64,000 nt of DNA from Actinobacillus delphinicola (GTDB lineage: Bacteria; Pseudomonadota; Gammaproteobacteria; Enterobacterales; Pasteurellaceae). The position numbers and the translations under genes are program-made. Position 1 is the stretch's first letter. Every line of letters begins with the position of its first letter. The notes beneath the pieces were generated by a model. It saw only the letters and a program-made list of their open reading frames with translations. It was not told the DNA's origin and made no database searches. This document shows positions 40,253 through 49,935 of the stretch, piece after piece. The DNA lies in assembly GCF_900638385.1 (NCBI RefSeq), contig NZ_LR134510.1, positions 1,488,001 to 1,552,000 of the forward strand, written 5' to 3'.

Positions 40253-40266
40253 TTTTGGGAAGTTGT

Positions 40267-41202
40267 TTATTTCAAGGTGTTGAAATAAGCTTTAGCCGTG
40301 GTGATGTCGGTGTGGATTTGGGTTTTTAGAGCGTCGAGGCTTGGGAATTTAACTTCGTCACGGAGTTTTTTGCAGAAGGTGACTTCGATGCGTTGTCCGT
40401 AAAGATCACCTTTAAAATCAAATAGATGAACTTCAAGAAGTTGATCTTTGCCTTTAACACTTGGGCGGGTGCCGAGGTTAGCGACACCTTGGTAGGTTTT
40501 CCCATTTTCAAGATGTACATTGACTGCAAAAACCCCTTTTACTGGGCAAACTTGGCGGTGGAGGCGGATGTTTGCCGTAGGGACGTTGAGGGTGCGCCCG
40601 AGTTGTTGTCCGTGAATAACACGCCCACGGATGATGAAAGGCTTATCCAATAATTTTTCAGCTTGCACGAAGTCGCTTTCCGCAATAATACGGCGAATTG
40701 CCGTACTGCTAATCCGTTCTTCATTAACCGCAAAAGTTGGATTTTTTTCCACGGTGAAGTGATATTTTTCCGCAAAATTTTGTAAAAGATGAAAATCACC
40801 TTGACGGTTAGCACCAAAACGGAAGTCATCGCCGACACTTAAAAATTTAATATGTAATTTATCCAGTAATATTTGCTGAATAAAATCAGAGGCGGATAAT
40901 TCTGCAAAAGCATGATTAAATTTAATACAAATCACAGCATCGACATCTGCTTCTTTTAAATAGTGCAGTTTATCACGGAGGCGCATTAAGCGTGCTGGCG
41001 CATTGTCGCCACCAAAATATTCATTTGCTTGCGGTTCAAATAGCATGACTACCGCAGGCAGATGACGTTTTTGTGCCTCTTGTTTTAAATGGGCAATCAC
41101 GGATTGGTGCCCAAGATGGACACCATCAAAATTCCCGATAGTTAATGCACAGCCTTGTGGAAAGGCATGTTCTAGTTGATGTATTCCTCGATAGAGTTTC
41201 AT
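40267..41202 (-). CDS. ribF: Bifunctional riboflavin kinase/FAD synthetase
   Basis: 311 residues. N-terminal FMN adenylyltransferase domain with LTIGNFDGVHLGHQSVI and the SVGDDFRFGANRQGD segment; C-terminal flavokinase domain from about residue 185 (GRVIHGQQLGRTLNVPTANI, GVANLGTRPSVKG). Makes FMN and FAD. Starts 13 bases after murJ, same strand, so cotranscribed. In related bacteria ileS follows ribF; here a 424-bp tandem repeat and an unrelated gene follow. Confidence 0.96.
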   Translation of the reverse strand: MKLYRGIHQLEHAFPQGCALTIGNFDGVHLGHQSVIAHLKQEAQKRHLPAVVMLFEPQANEYFGGDNAPARLMRLRDKLHYLKEADVDAVICIKFNHAFAELSASDFIQQILLDKLHIKFLSVGDDFRFGANRQGDFHLLQNFAEKYHFTVEKNPTFAVNEERISSTAIRRIIAESDFVQAEKLLDKPFIIRGRVIHGQQLGRTLNVPTANIRLHRQVCPVKGVFAVNVHLENGKTYQGVANLGTRPSVKGKDQLLEVHLFDFKGDLYGQRIEVTFCKKLRDEVKFPSLDALKTQIHTDITTAKAYFNTLK

Positions 41203-41215
41203 GCGATCATCCTAA

Positions 41216-42796
41216 TCAGTGTGCAGCATTTTCTGCAAGGAGGTGACGTAAGCGCACCCCTAAAATTAATAAACTCGTTGCATAAATTGCACCGCCAGCC
41301 ACCATTAATCCGAATAGCCACATTAGGCGATGTCCGATATGCATGGTGCTCCATTGAGCTAAACTCGGGGATAAATACCAAAGGATAACGCCCATTAAAG
41401 TTGCGGAGCAGATAATTTTTAATAGAAAAATAGCACTTTTTTTAGAAAAACGGTAAACGTTGCCTTTGACTAAACCACGATAGAGTAAGCTTGCATTTAG
41501 TGTACCTGACATGGCAGAAGAAATAGCAAGCCCTACATAACCAAATGGAATGGCAAGTAAGTTGAAGAACATATTACTTACCATGGCGATAATTCCGATT
41601 TTTACAGGCGTTTTCGTATCTTGGCGTGCATAATAACCGTTAGCAAGGATTTTAATTAACATAAAGCTTAATAAGCCACAGTTAAACGCCCACAAAGAAT
41701 AAGAGGCGAATTCTACGTCATCTAAACCAAATTGTCCGCGCATAAAGAGGACAAGGAGCATCGGTTGGGCAAGAACACCGATCCCGACCATTGCTGGAAT
41801 ACCGAGTAAAAGCACCATACGCACGCCCCAATCCATTGTCTGGCGGAAGTGGACGAGGTTTCCATCTTCGGCTTTTACGTGGTGGCGGGAAAGAGTTGGT
41901 AGAATAACGGTTGAAATGGCGATACCAAATAAACCGAGTGGAAATTCGATTAAACGGTCAGAATAATAAAGCCAACTGATTGAGCCCGTAACCAAGAAAC
42001 TGGCGATAACGGTGTCTAAAAGTAAGTTAATTTGTGTGACTGATACGCCAAAAAGTGCCGGTAGCATAAGGTTACGCACTTTTTTTACACCTGGATCATT
42101 CCATGCCCATTTGGGTTTAACTAATAAACCGGCTTTTTTAAGGAATGGGAATTGGAATAAAAATTGTAGTAGTCCTCCTAAAAAGACACCGATAGCAAGT
42201 GCGGTATCTGGTCGAGATACATGTGGTGCTAGGAAAATCGCGCAAGCAATGATGGCGGCATTGAGTAAAACGGGTGAGAATGCCATCACACTGAAGTTAC
42301 CAATGGTATTTAAAATCGCACCAGAAAGCGCAACAAACGTGATAAACCACAAATAAGGGAAAGTGATTTTCAATAAAAAAGCGGCTTGGGTAAATTTTTC
42401 AGCATTCACGCCCCCGTGTAGCCAATCTAAAAACCAACCGGTACCAAAAATCATGACAATGACTGGTGACGCGATCATCCCGATAAGGGTGACGATACTT
42501 ACAAGTCCCCCTAAGGTACCTGATACTTTAGCGATAAATTCTTGAGTCTGGCTTAAATCTGCATTATCGTTTTTACGATATTCAACCAAAACAGGAATAA
42601 ATGCTTGTGAGAATGCACCCTCTGCAAAAAGACGGCGTAAGAAATTTGGGATACGGTTAGCGAATAGGAAAACGTCCGCCGATACGCCCGCACCAATTAA
42701 ATTTGCAACAATGATATCTCGTACTAATCCGAGAATACGTGATAAAAAGGTAAAACCACTAACAACAATACCTGATTTTAATAGACCTTTACTCAA
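41216..42796 (-). CDS. murJ: Lipid II flippase MurJ
   Basis: 526 residues, MOP-superfamily flippase with about 14 membrane helices moving lipid II across the inner membrane. Seen: LLKSGIVVSGFTFLSRILGLVRD at the N-terminus, NRIPNFLRRLFAEGAFSQAFIPV with the conserved Arg residues, and YSDRLIEFPLGLFGIAI. Divergent from rpsT with about 250 bases between start codons. Earlier name mviN. Confidence 0.95.
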   Translation of the reverse strand: MSKGLLKSGIVVSGFTFLSRILGLVRDIIVANLIGAGVSADVFLFANRIPNFLRRLFAEGAFSQAFIPVLVEYRKNDNADLSQTQEFIAKVSGTLGGLVSIVTLIGMIASPVIVMIFGTGWFLDWLHGGVNAEKFTQAAFLLKITFPYLWFITFVALSGAILNTIGNFSVMAFSPVLLNAAIIACAIFLAPHVSRPDTALAIGVFLGGLLQFLFQFPFLKKAGLLVKPKWAWNDPGVKKVRNLMLPALFGVSVTQINLLLDTVIASFLVTGSISWLYYSDRLIEFPLGLFGIAISTVILPTLSRHHVKAEDGNLVHFRQTMDWGVRMVLLLGIPAMVGIGVLAQPMLLVLFMRGQFGLDDVEFASYSLWAFNCGLLSFMLIKILANGYYARQDTKTPVKIGIIAMVSNMFFNLLAIPFGYVGLAISSAMSGTLNASLLYRGLVKGNVYRFSKKSAIFLLKIICSATLMGVILWYLSPSLAQWSTMHIGHRLMWLFGLMVAGGAIYATSLLILGVRLRHLLAENAAH

Positions 42797-42880
42797 AATT
42801 TTTCCCTGATAATAAAAAAAGACCTCTAATTGTATAGAAATTTTATTTTTAAGCTATATTAATGTAAAAAAAACTGTTAA

Positions 42881-43046
42881 AATCTTGCCGCATTTTTATT
42901 TTGCATCCATTTGGATGGCAAAAAAGGTGTAATCGGGTTACCCCGTCGGTTGTGTCTCACCGAAACTCTCGAACAAGTTTGAATTATAGAAGTGAGGTGA
43001 AAGCCTTACTGTATTTTTATATCAATTAACAAAACAAATTAGGAGT
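42881..43046 (+). promoter_or_regulatory. Structured leader upstream of rpsT
   Basis: About 160 non-coding bases with several potential hairpins: ccatttggatgg, gggttacccc, and a longer possible pairing of tctcacc (near 42955) with ggtgag (near 42993). S20 synthesis is translationally self-regulated in E. coli; this leader could serve that role, but I recognise no named motif. Confidence 0.35.
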
Positions 43047-43052
43047 TTGACC

Positions 43053-43319
43053 TTGGCAAATATCAAGTCAGCTAAAAAACGTGCGGTTCAATCTGAAAAA
43101 CACCGTCAACATAACGCAAGCTTACGCTCAATGATGCGTACTTTCATCAAAAAAGCATACGCAGCAGTAGCAGCAGGTGATGTTGCAGCAGCGCAAGCAG
43201 CTTTCGTTGAAATGCAAAAAGTGGTAGACCGCATGGCGTCTAAAGGCTTAATTCACAAAAATAAAGCTGCAAACCACAAAGCTAAAGTAATGAAACAAAT
43301 CAAAAAATTAGAAGCTTAA
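43053..43319 (+). CDS. rpsT: 30S ribosomal protein S20
   Basis: 88 residues, mostly helical and Lys/Ala-rich ([22 protein letters not shown]). I place the start at the UUG at 43053, not the in-frame TTG at 43047: AGGAG at 43041-43045 is 7 bases from 43053 but 1 base from 43047, the resulting N-terminus matches S20, and E. coli rpsT also starts with UUG. A weak start is part of S20 autoregulation in E. coli. Confidence 0.96.
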   Translation: MANIKSAKKRAVQSEKHRQHNASLRSMMRTFIKKAYAAVAAGDVAAAQAAFVEMQKVVDRMASKGLIHKNKAANHKAKVMKQIKKLEA

Positions 43320-43340
43320 TTTTTTTGAGACGTTCCGAAG

Positions 43341-43369
43341 ATGCCGCACAGTAATGTGCGGTATTTTTT
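43341..43369 (+). terminator. rpsT terminator
   Basis: gccgcac-agtaat-gtgcggt followed by a run of T. The right arm, atgtgcggtattttttt, differs by one base from the Haemophilus uptake core. Confidence 0.88.
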
Positions 43370-43374
43370 TATAT

Positions 43375-43400
43375 AAATTTTTTCGAAAATTGGGGCGTGA
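43375..43400 (-). repeat. Half copy of palindromic element (right arm)
   Basis: aaattttttcgaaaattggggcgtga: AT tract, spacer and ggggcgtg core without a left arm, between rpsT and fabB. Confidence 0.6.
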
Positions 43401-43550
43401 AAGAGAAAAATCTGTTGATTAAAATTTTTTCTACCTTTATCCAGTGAATTAAATTCTGTATAATACGCCCGTTTTTCGCTTGATTACACTTTATGCGTAT
43501 AACGTAAAATGTAATGAAGTCAATTTATTTAATATAGATAGGAAGAATAT

Positions 43551-44771
43551 ATGAGAAGAGCAGTGATTACTGGCTTTGGGATTATTTCAAGTATTGGTAA
43601 CAATAAAGAAGAAGTATTAAGCTCATTAAAAGCAGGTAAAGCAGGTATTGAATTTGTACCAGAATTTGCTGAAATTGGGTTACGCACTCAAGTAGCAGGT
43701 ACCATTAACCTTGATCCATCAGAATTAATTGAACGTAAAGTTTACCGTTTCATGGGTGACTCTGCGGCATATGCGTATCTTGCGATGAAAGAAGCAATTG
43801 AAGATGCACATTTAACTGAAGATCAAGTTTCTAATCCTCGTACAGGGCTAGTAATCGGTGCTGGTACAGGTTCTGCTCGTAACCAACGCCTTGCTTGTGA
43901 AGCAGCAGTTGGTCGTCGTGGTGTGAAAGGTATTGGACCTTACGCGGTAACTAAAACCATGGCATCAAGCGTTTCTGCATGTCTTGCAACGCCTTACAAA
44001 ATTAAAGGGGTAAACTATAGTATCAGTTCAGCATGCGCGACTTCTGCACACTGTATTGGTAACGCAGTAGAATTAATCCAACTTGGAAAACAAGATGTTG
44101 TTTTCGCGGGTGGTGCGGAAGAACTTTGCTGGGAAAGCGCAGCAGAATTCGATGCAATGGGTGCAGTTTCTACTAAATACAATGAAACCCCAGAAAAAGC
44201 ATCTCGTGCATATGACGTAGACCGTGATGGTTTCGTTATTGCAGGTGGTGCAGCCGTTGTTGTAGTTGAAGAATTAGAACACGCTTTAGCGCGTGGTGCG
44301 AAAATCTACGCAGAAGTCGTAGGTTACGGTGCCACATCTGATGGTTATGACATGGTAGCGCCAAGTGGTGAAGGTGCAGAACGTTGTATCAAACAAGCAC
44401 TTGAAACAGTGGATGGCGATATCGACTATATCAACGTTCACGGTACTTCAACACCAGTAGGGGACGTAAAAGAATTAGACGCAATCCGTAGTGTATTTGG
44501 CGACAAAAAACCAGCGATTTCTTCAACTAAATCAATGACTGGTCACTCATTAGGTGCAGCGGGTGCACAAGAAGCTGTTTATTCTTTATTAATGTTAGAT
44601 AACGATTTTATCGCACCAAGCATCAACATTGATAACCTTGACGAACGCGCTGAAAATATGAATATCGTAACTGAAATGAAAGATCACGCAGGTTTAAAAA
44701 CTGTGATGTCAAACAGCTTCGGTTTCGGTGGTACAAACGCAACTCTTGTTTTTCAAAAATATGAAAAATAA
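43551..44771 (+). CDS. fabB: Beta-ketoacyl-ACP synthase I
   Basis: 406 residues (E. coli FabB 406). Thiolase-fold condensing enzyme of fatty-acid elongation, needed for unsaturated fatty acids. Catalytic Cys162 in [15 protein letters not shown]; His residues in [11 protein letters not shown] and [14 protein letters not shown]. Good AGGAAG ribosome site and a TATAAT -10 at 43459-43464. Monocistronic by its flanking terminators. Confidence 0.97.
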   Translation: MRRAVITGFGIISSIGNNKEEVLSSLKAGKAGIEFVPEFAEIGLRTQVAGTINLDPSELIERKVYRFMGDSAAYAYLAMKEAIEDAHLTEDQVSNPRTGLVIGAGTGSARNQRLACEAAVGRRGVKGIGPYAVTKTMASSVSACLATPYKIKGVNYSISSACATSAHCIGNAVELIQLGKQDVVFAGGAEELCWESAAEFDAMGAVSTKYNETPEKASRAYDVDRDGFVIAGGAAVVVVEELEHALARGAKIYAEVVGYGATSDGYDMVAPSGEGAERCIKQALETVDGDIDYINVHGTSTPVGDVKELDAIRSVFGDKKPAISSTKSMTGHSLGAAGAQEAVYSLLMLDNDFIAPSINIDNLDERAENMNIVTEMKDHAGLKTVMSNSFGFGGTNATLVFQKYEK

Positions 44772-44787
44772 TTTTGCTTAGCATACG

Positions 44788-44817
44788 AAAAAAGGGAACT
44801 TCGGTTCTCTTTTTTTA
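44788..44817 (+). terminator. fabB terminator
   Basis: aaaagggaac-ttcg-gttctcttttttt: stem with tetraloop and T-run. Confidence 0.88.
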
Positions 44818-44880
44818 TTTATAGCAACTTTTTACTAAAGTCGGGGTTAGATGACAAAAATAGGCTTTATAAAAAAGATT

Positions 44881-44910
44881 ACGCCCCCATTTTCGTAAAA
44901 ATTTATATGA
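44881..44910 (+). repeat. Half copy of palindromic element (left arm)
   Basis: acgcccccattttcgtaaaaatttatatga: core plus two AT tracts, no right arm, in the fabB-hrpA gap. Confidence 0.6.
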
Positions 44911-44935
44911 TTTAATTGATTGGAATGACACTTTT

Positions 44936-47900
44936 ATGACGTTTAAAAAAACACCTTCCAAAGGAACAAAACAGAAAACGCAACAAAGCCTTTCCCCTTT
45001 ACAAAAGGATTTATTGCAACAGCTCAAGGCAGTGAGCAATCTTGATTATCGTAAATTGTATGCGCGCATTCGTGGGCTTGCACAAATTGCCGATGCAGAC
45101 AAACAAACTCAAACCGCCAATGATATTCAAAACCACATTGTGCTTGCTCAACAAAAATTACAACAACGTGAGCAACAACGCCCAACTGTGATTGAATTTC
45201 CCGAAAATTTACCCGTTAGCCAACGTAAAGCAGAGATTCAAAAATTATTAAAAGAAAATCAAGTTATTGTCGTGGCAGGGGAAACGGGATCGGGTAAAAC
45301 GACGCAATTACCGAAAATGTGCCTTGAATTAGGCTTTGGTGCAAAAGGGTTGATTGGACATACCCAACCACGTCGTATTGCTGCTCGTACCGTAGCAACC
45401 CGTATTGCTGAAGAATTGCAGAGCCCGCTTGGCGAATTAGTTGGTTATAAAGTCCGTTTTAAAGATGAAATTAGCGAGCAAACGCAAATTAAGCTCATGA
45501 CGGACGGGATCCTTTTAGCTGAAATTCAATCTGATCCGTACTTGAATCAATATGAAGTGTTGATTATCGATGAAGCGCACGAACGCAGTTTAAATAACGA
45601 TTTTATTTTAGGCTATCTCAAAAACTTACTCAAAAAACGCCCAGATTTAAAAGTTATTATCACATCGGCAACCATTGATGTAGAACGTTTTTCAAAACAT
45701 TTTAATAATGCACCAATTATTGAAGTGTCAGGTCGCACTTTTCCAGTAGAAGTACTTTATCGTCCGTTGGTGGAAGAAAAGAATATCGATCAGGCGGAAG
45801 GGATCCTCAATGCCGTGCATGAACTTCAAAAAATGGGGCGTGGCGATATTCTTGTCTTTTTAAGTGGTGAACGTGAGATCCGTGATACGGCAGATATGCT
45901 GGAAAAAGCCCAATTGCGCCATACTGAAATTTTGCCACTTTATGCACGCTTATCTGCGCAAGAACAAAATAAAATTTTCCATCCGAATGGGCTAAATCGT
46001 ATTGTGCTGGCAACGAACGTAGCAGAAACGTCATTAACCGTTCCTGGTATTAAATATGTGATCGACCCAGGGATGGCGCGTATTTCCCGTTATAGCTACC
46101 GCACCAAAGTTCAACGACTACCGATTGAACCGGTTTCGCAAGCGAGTGCGAATCAACGTAAAGGGCGATGCGGTCGTGTGTCAGAAGGGGTGTGTATTCG
46201 TCTTTATTCAGAAGAAGATTTTAATAATCGTCCAGAATTTACCGATCCTGAAATTTTACGTACCAACTTAGCCTCGGTTATTTTACAGATGACAGCGTTA
46301 GGTTTAGATGATATTGAAGCATTTCCTTTTGTCGATCGTCCAGATAAACGTAATATTCAAGACGGGATCCGGTTGCTTGAAGAATTACAAGCGATTGAAT
46401 GGGTAAATACCAAAAGGGGCAGTGTGCGTAAATTAACGCCTATTGGGCGCCAACTTGCACAATTGCCTGTTGATCCTCGTTTAGCAAAAATGTTGCTGAC
46501 AGCAGTTAAGCAAGGATGCTTGCATGAACTGATGATCATCGTTGCGGCACTTTCTATTCAAGATCCGCGTGAGCGCCCGCAAGATAAACAACAGGCATCG
46601 GATGAAATGCACCGCCGTTTTATGGATAAAAAATCTGACTTTTTATCTTTTGTGAATTTATGGCGTTATGTACAAGAACAACAAAAAGATCTCACCAAAA
46701 ATCAATTTAGACGCCTTTGTCAGAAAGAATATTTGAATTATTTACGTTTGCGTGAATGGCAAGATATTTATCACCAAATCCGCACAATCGTGCGTGAAAT
46801 GGGATTGCCAATTAATTCAGAACCCGCAGCGTATGAACAAATTCATACAGCAATATTATCTGGGCTTTTATCGCATATCGGTGAAAAAATTGCGGATAAA
46901 CAGCTTTATTTAGGCGCACGCAATAGCCAATTTGCGATTTTCCCAAATTCTGCCCTTTTCAAAAAACAACCGAAATGGTGTATGGCGGCAGAGTTGGTGG
47001 AAACCAGTAAATTGTGGGGACGCATGGTGGCAGAAATTCAACCAGAATGGATTGAGCCATTGGCAGGGCATTTGGTTAAAAAATCATACAGTGAACCACG
47101 TTGGTCAAAAAGTCGTGGTGCGGTGATTGCCGATGAGAAAGTGACGTTATACGGTGTGCCGATTGTGCAAGGGCGAGTAGTGAATTACGGTAATATTGAT
47201 CCGATTTTAAGCCGTGAAATCTTTATTCGATCAGCACTGGTAGAAGGGGATTGGAATACCAAACATAAATTCTTCCATCAAAATTTACGCTTAATTGAAG
47301 AAGTGGAAGATTTAGAACATAAAATCCGTCGCCGTGATATTTTGGTCGATGATCAAGTGTTATTTGATTTTTACGATAAACGCTTACCGCCCGAAATTGT
47401 ATCGCAAGCGCATTTTGATAAATGGTGGAAAACCAAATCAAAACAACAACCTGAATTATTGAATTTTGAAAAAGCGTTCTTAACCAACGATGGCGAAAAA
47501 GTCAGTGAATTAGATTTCCCTAACTATTGGCATCAAGGGAACCTGAAATTTAAATTGAGCTATCAATTTGAACCAGGCTTAGATAACGATGGGGTGACGG
47601 TAAATATTCCGCTAGCACTTTTAAACCAAGTTGAAATGAAAGGGTTTGATTGGCAAATTCCTGGATTGCGTGAAGAATTAGTGATTACGCTAATTAAAGC
47701 TTTACCAAAAGCAGTGCGGAAAAACTTTGTACCCGCACCAAATTATGCGCAAGCCTTTTTAGCGAGAGTGACCGATCAGGAAAAACCTCTTAAAGAAGCA
47801 TTGGTCAATGAGTTACGCAAAATGACAGGCGTAACAATCGATAAAGCGCTCTGGGACGACGTGACACTGCCAAGCCATTTACGCATGACATTCCGTGTTA

Positions 47901-48868
47901 TTGACGAAAAAGGTAAGAAAATTGCTGAAAGTATGGATCTTGATGCGCTTAAGGTACAACTCAAAGATCAAGTGCAAGAAAGTTTATCGGCGGTAGCCGA
48001 TGACGGTATCGAACAAACAGGTATCCATGTTTGGAACTTCGATCGCCTGCCACAATGTTATGAGCAGAAAAAAGTTGGCTTTACAGTGCGGGCTTTCCCT
48101 GCGTTGGTGGATGAGAAAAATTCCGTGGGTATCAAATTGTTTGAAACTGAATTTGAGCAGATGACGGCAATGCAAAAAGGATTGCGTCGCTTATTACTCT
48201 TGAATGTACCATCGCCGATTAAATATTTACACGAGAAATTGCCAAATAAAGCGAAATTGGGGCTGTATTTTACGCCTTTCGGCAAGGTAATTGATTTGAT
48301 TGATGATTGTATTGATTGCGCAATTGATAAATTAATTTCCGATTTTGGGGGCGTGGTTTGGGAAGAACAAGCGTTTGATAAATTGCGTGATTATGTGCGT
48401 GAAAATTTAAATGAAATGACGTGCGATATTGCAAAACAAGTGGAAGAGATTTTAACCCTAAGTTTTGAAGTAAATAAACGCATTAAAGGCAAAATGGACT
48501 TTACGTTAGCCTTTGCATTTTCTGATATAAAACAACAGATTAATCAATTGATTTATCCACATTTTGTCGCTAATACAGGCTATGATCGCTTAAAAGATCT
48601 AAAACGCTACCTCATGGCGATTGATAAACGCATTGATAAATTGCTGCAAGATCCAAATCGAGATCGTGCGGCAATGTTAAAAGTGGAAAATGTCCAAAAA
48701 GCTTACCAACAGCTTTTAGCCAAATTACCAAAATCTAAGCCAATTCCTGAAGATATTTTGGCAATTCGTTATATGATTGAAGAATTAAGGGTAAGCCTTT
48801 TTGCCCAACAACTTGGTACGAATTATCCGATTTCAGATAAACGAATTTTAGCCGTTATTCAGGCATAA
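44936..48868 (+). CDS. hrpA: ATP-dependent RNA helicase HrpA
   Basis: 1310 residues, close to E. coli HrpA (1300). DEAH-box helicase involved in mRNA processing and rescue of stalled ribosomes. Walker A GETGSGKTTQLPKM at about residue 117, DEAH motif IIDEAHERSLNNDF at about 211, SAT motif at about 243, motif VI QRKGRCGRVSEGVCIRLYSE at about 405; then winged-helix/HA2, OB-fold and the long C-terminal HrpA-specific region. Carries ggggcgtg cores in its coding sequence (45836 and 48349), as do few other genes here. Confidence 0.95.
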   Translation: MTFKKTPSKGTKQKTQQSLSPLQKDLLQQLKAVSNLDYRKLYARIRGLAQIADADKQTQTANDIQNHIVLAQQKLQQREQQRPTVIEFPENLPVSQRKAEIQKLLKENQVIVVAGETGSGKTTQLPKMCLELGFGAKGLIGHTQPRRIAARTVATRIAEELQSPLGELVGYKVRFKDEISEQTQIKLMTDGILLAEIQSDPYLNQYEVLIIDEAHERSLNNDFILGYLKNLLKKRPDLKVIITSATIDVERFSKHFNNAPIIEVSGRTFPVEVLYRPLVEEKNIDQAEGILNAVHELQKMGRGDILVFLSGEREIRDTADMLEKAQLRHTEILPLYARLSAQEQNKIFHPNGLNRIVLATNVAETSLTVPGIKYVIDPGMARISRYSYRTKVQRLPIEPVSQASANQRKGRCGRVSEGVCIRLYSEEDFNNRPEFTDPEILRTNLASVILQMTALGLDDIEAFPFVDRPDKRNIQDGIRLLEELQAIEWVNTKRGSVRKLTPIGRQLAQLPVDPRLAKMLLTAVKQGCLHELMIIVAALSIQDPRERPQDKQQASDEMHRRFMDKKSDFLSFVNLWRYVQEQQKDLTKNQFRRLCQKEYLNYLRLREWQDIYHQIRTIVREMGLPINSEPAAYEQIHTAILSGLLSHIGEKIADKQLYLGARNSQFAIFPNSALFKKQPKWCMAAELVETSKLWGRMVAEIQPEWIEPLAGHLVKKSYSEPRWSKSRGAVIADEKVTLYGVPIVQGRVVNYGNIDPILSREIFIRSALVEGDWNTKHKFFHQNLRLIEEVEDLEHKIRRRDILVDDQVLFDFYDKRLPPEIVSQAHFDKWWKTKSKQQPELLNFEKAFLTNDGEKVSELDFPNYWHQGNLKFKLSYQFEPGLDNDGVTVNIPLALLNQVEMKGFDWQIPGLREELVITLIKALPKAVRKNFVPAPNYAQAFLARVTDQEKPLKEALVNELRKMTGVTIDKALWDDVTLPSHLRMTFRVIDEKGKKIAESMDLDALKVQLKDQVQESLSAVADDGIEQTGIHVWNFDRLPQCYEQKKVGFTVRAFPALVDEKNSVGIKLFETEFEQMTAMQKGLRRLLLLNVPSPIKYLHEKLPNKAKLGLYFTPFGKVIDLIDDCIDCAIDKLISDFGGVVWEEQAFDKLRDYVRENLNEMTCDIAKQVEEILTLSFEVNKRIKGKMDFTLAFAFSDIKQQINQLIYPHFVANTGYDRLKDLKRYLMAIDKRIDKLLQDPNRDRAAMLKVENVQKAYQQLLAKLPKSKPIPEDILAIRYMIEELRVSLFAQQLGTNYPISDKRILAVIQA
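48339..48356 (+). repeat. Possible genic half copy of ggggcgtg element in hrpA
   Basis: ccgattttgggggcgtgg within hrpA resembles the right arm of the 39785-39827 element, with AT-rich sequence upstream. Confidence 0.4.
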
Positions 48869-48886
48869 AATAACCACATAACCAAT

Positions 48887-48918
48887 AAAAGCCTCGTGAT
48901 AATCATGAGGCTTTTTTA
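48887..48918 (+). terminator. hrpA terminator
   Basis: aaaagcctcgtgat-aatc-atgaggctttttt: strong stem and T-run. Confidence 0.9.
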
Positions 48919-49021
48919 TTTTAATAAAATGATATATATCAATAAGAGGTAATTTTTAAAATAAAGCGATCTAAAAAGACACAAAAAATGTAAATAAAAA
49001 CTACAAACCTCGTTAAAGCAG

Positions 49022-49030
49022 TGCTAGAAT
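49022..49030 (+). promoter_or_regulatory. Extended -10 of first Opa-like gene
   Basis: TGcTAGAAT, 58 bases before the start codon. The same element with the same surroundings (actaca ... ttaaag ... taccgatttttaattaa) recurs at 49884-49892, so promoter and gene were duplicated together. Confidence 0.4.
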
Positions 49031-49087
49031 GCGTACCGATTTTTAATTAATCACATTTAATTAAATATTTTAATGAGGAATTATTTT

Positions 49088-49738
49088 ATGAAAAAATCAC
49101 TTCTAGCAACTGCAATTTTAGGACTCGCTACAGCAACTTGTGCTAATGCGGCATTAACCACTTCAGGAACTCCTATCACAGGCGTATCACCAGATGCCCA
49201 ATCCGGCTTCCCAACAGACATCCCAGTTATGCCATATGCACAAATTGATCTTGGTGCAACCACACTAATGCAAAATGGTGATGATGATTTAGATGTATCA
49301 AATAAAACTGTATTTTCTCAACGTGTAACCGTTGGTTTTGATTTTCAAGGTGATCGCTTGGGTTTAGATTTCACTAATTTTGGACATTATAAATGGCATG
49401 ATTCTTTGTATGATGCGAATGCAGAGTTGAAAGCTGATATTTATGGTATTGGTTTAAGTTATAGCCATGCATTTATGCTCAATTCTACTATTCGCCCATA
49501 TATTGGAGCACGTATTGGATATACACACTTTAAATCAAAACTAACTGTATCTTATATGAGTAAAGAGATTGCAAGAGTAGATAATAGTGATAATCATGCA
49601 AGTATTGGCGCATTTGCTGGAGTAGAATTTGACGCAACACGTAACATCACGTTTGGTATTGGTACAGAATATAACCAATTATGGGGTAATGATACTACCG
49701 ATATCGCTGGTAAAGCCTTCATGCGTGTTTATTTCTAA
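49088..49738 (+). CDS. Opa-like outer-membrane beta-barrel protein A
   Basis: 216 residues; signal peptide MKKSLLATAILGLATATCANA, then an eight-stranded barrel pattern ending in C-terminal Phe (GKAFMRVYF). Family hallmarks shared with Neisseria Opa/OMP_b-brl proteins: PYAQIDLGATTL, FSQRVTVGFDFQGDRLGLDFTNF, RPYIGARIGYTHFK, and ASIGAFAGVEFDATRNITFGIGTEY. The ATG at 49088 is about 7 bases after GAGGAA; an in-frame ATG at 49073 precedes that site. First of five consecutive paralogues; loop regions vary between them. Role inferred: surface-exposed adhesin or immune-variable protein. Confidence 0.85.
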   Translation: MKKSLLATAILGLATATCANAALTTSGTPITGVSPDAQSGFPTDIPVMPYAQIDLGATTLMQNGDDDLDVSNKTVFSQRVTVGFDFQGDRLGLDFTNFGHYKWHDSLYDANAELKADIYGIGLSYSHAFMLNSTIRPYIGARIGYTHFKSKLTVSYMSKEIARVDNSDNHASIGAFAGVEFDATRNITFGIGTEYNQLWGNDTTDIAGKAFMRVYF

Positions 49739-49758
49739 TTTTATCTCCCTCTAAAGGT

Positions 49759-49783
49759 TAAGCCCCGTAAAGGGGCTTTTTGT
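49759..49783 (+). terminator. Terminator after Opa-like gene A
   Basis: aagccccgtaaaggggctttttg. The flank ttttatctccctct is repeated after gene B at 50638. Confidence 0.88.
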
Positions 49784-49883
49784 ATAAAAGTTGAGGTATA
49801 TTAAAAAGAGGTAGTTTTATACACTAATAGATATAAAAAACAACAATAATTGTAAATAAAAACTACAGTTTGTGTTAAAGTGG

Positions 49884-49892
49884 TGTTAGAAT
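49884..49892 (+). promoter_or_regulatory. Extended -10 of second Opa-like gene
   Basis: TGtTAGAAT, 44 bases before the start codon, homologous to 49022-49030. Confidence 0.4.
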
Positions 49893-49935
49893 TTCTACCT
49901 ATTTTTAATTAACTATATTTGATAAGGAATCAATA

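Noticed and set aside
43341-43369. Possible Haemophilus uptake sequence in the rpsT terminator
   Set aside because: atgtgcggt differs from the AAGTGCGGT core by one base and is not accompanied by other copies.
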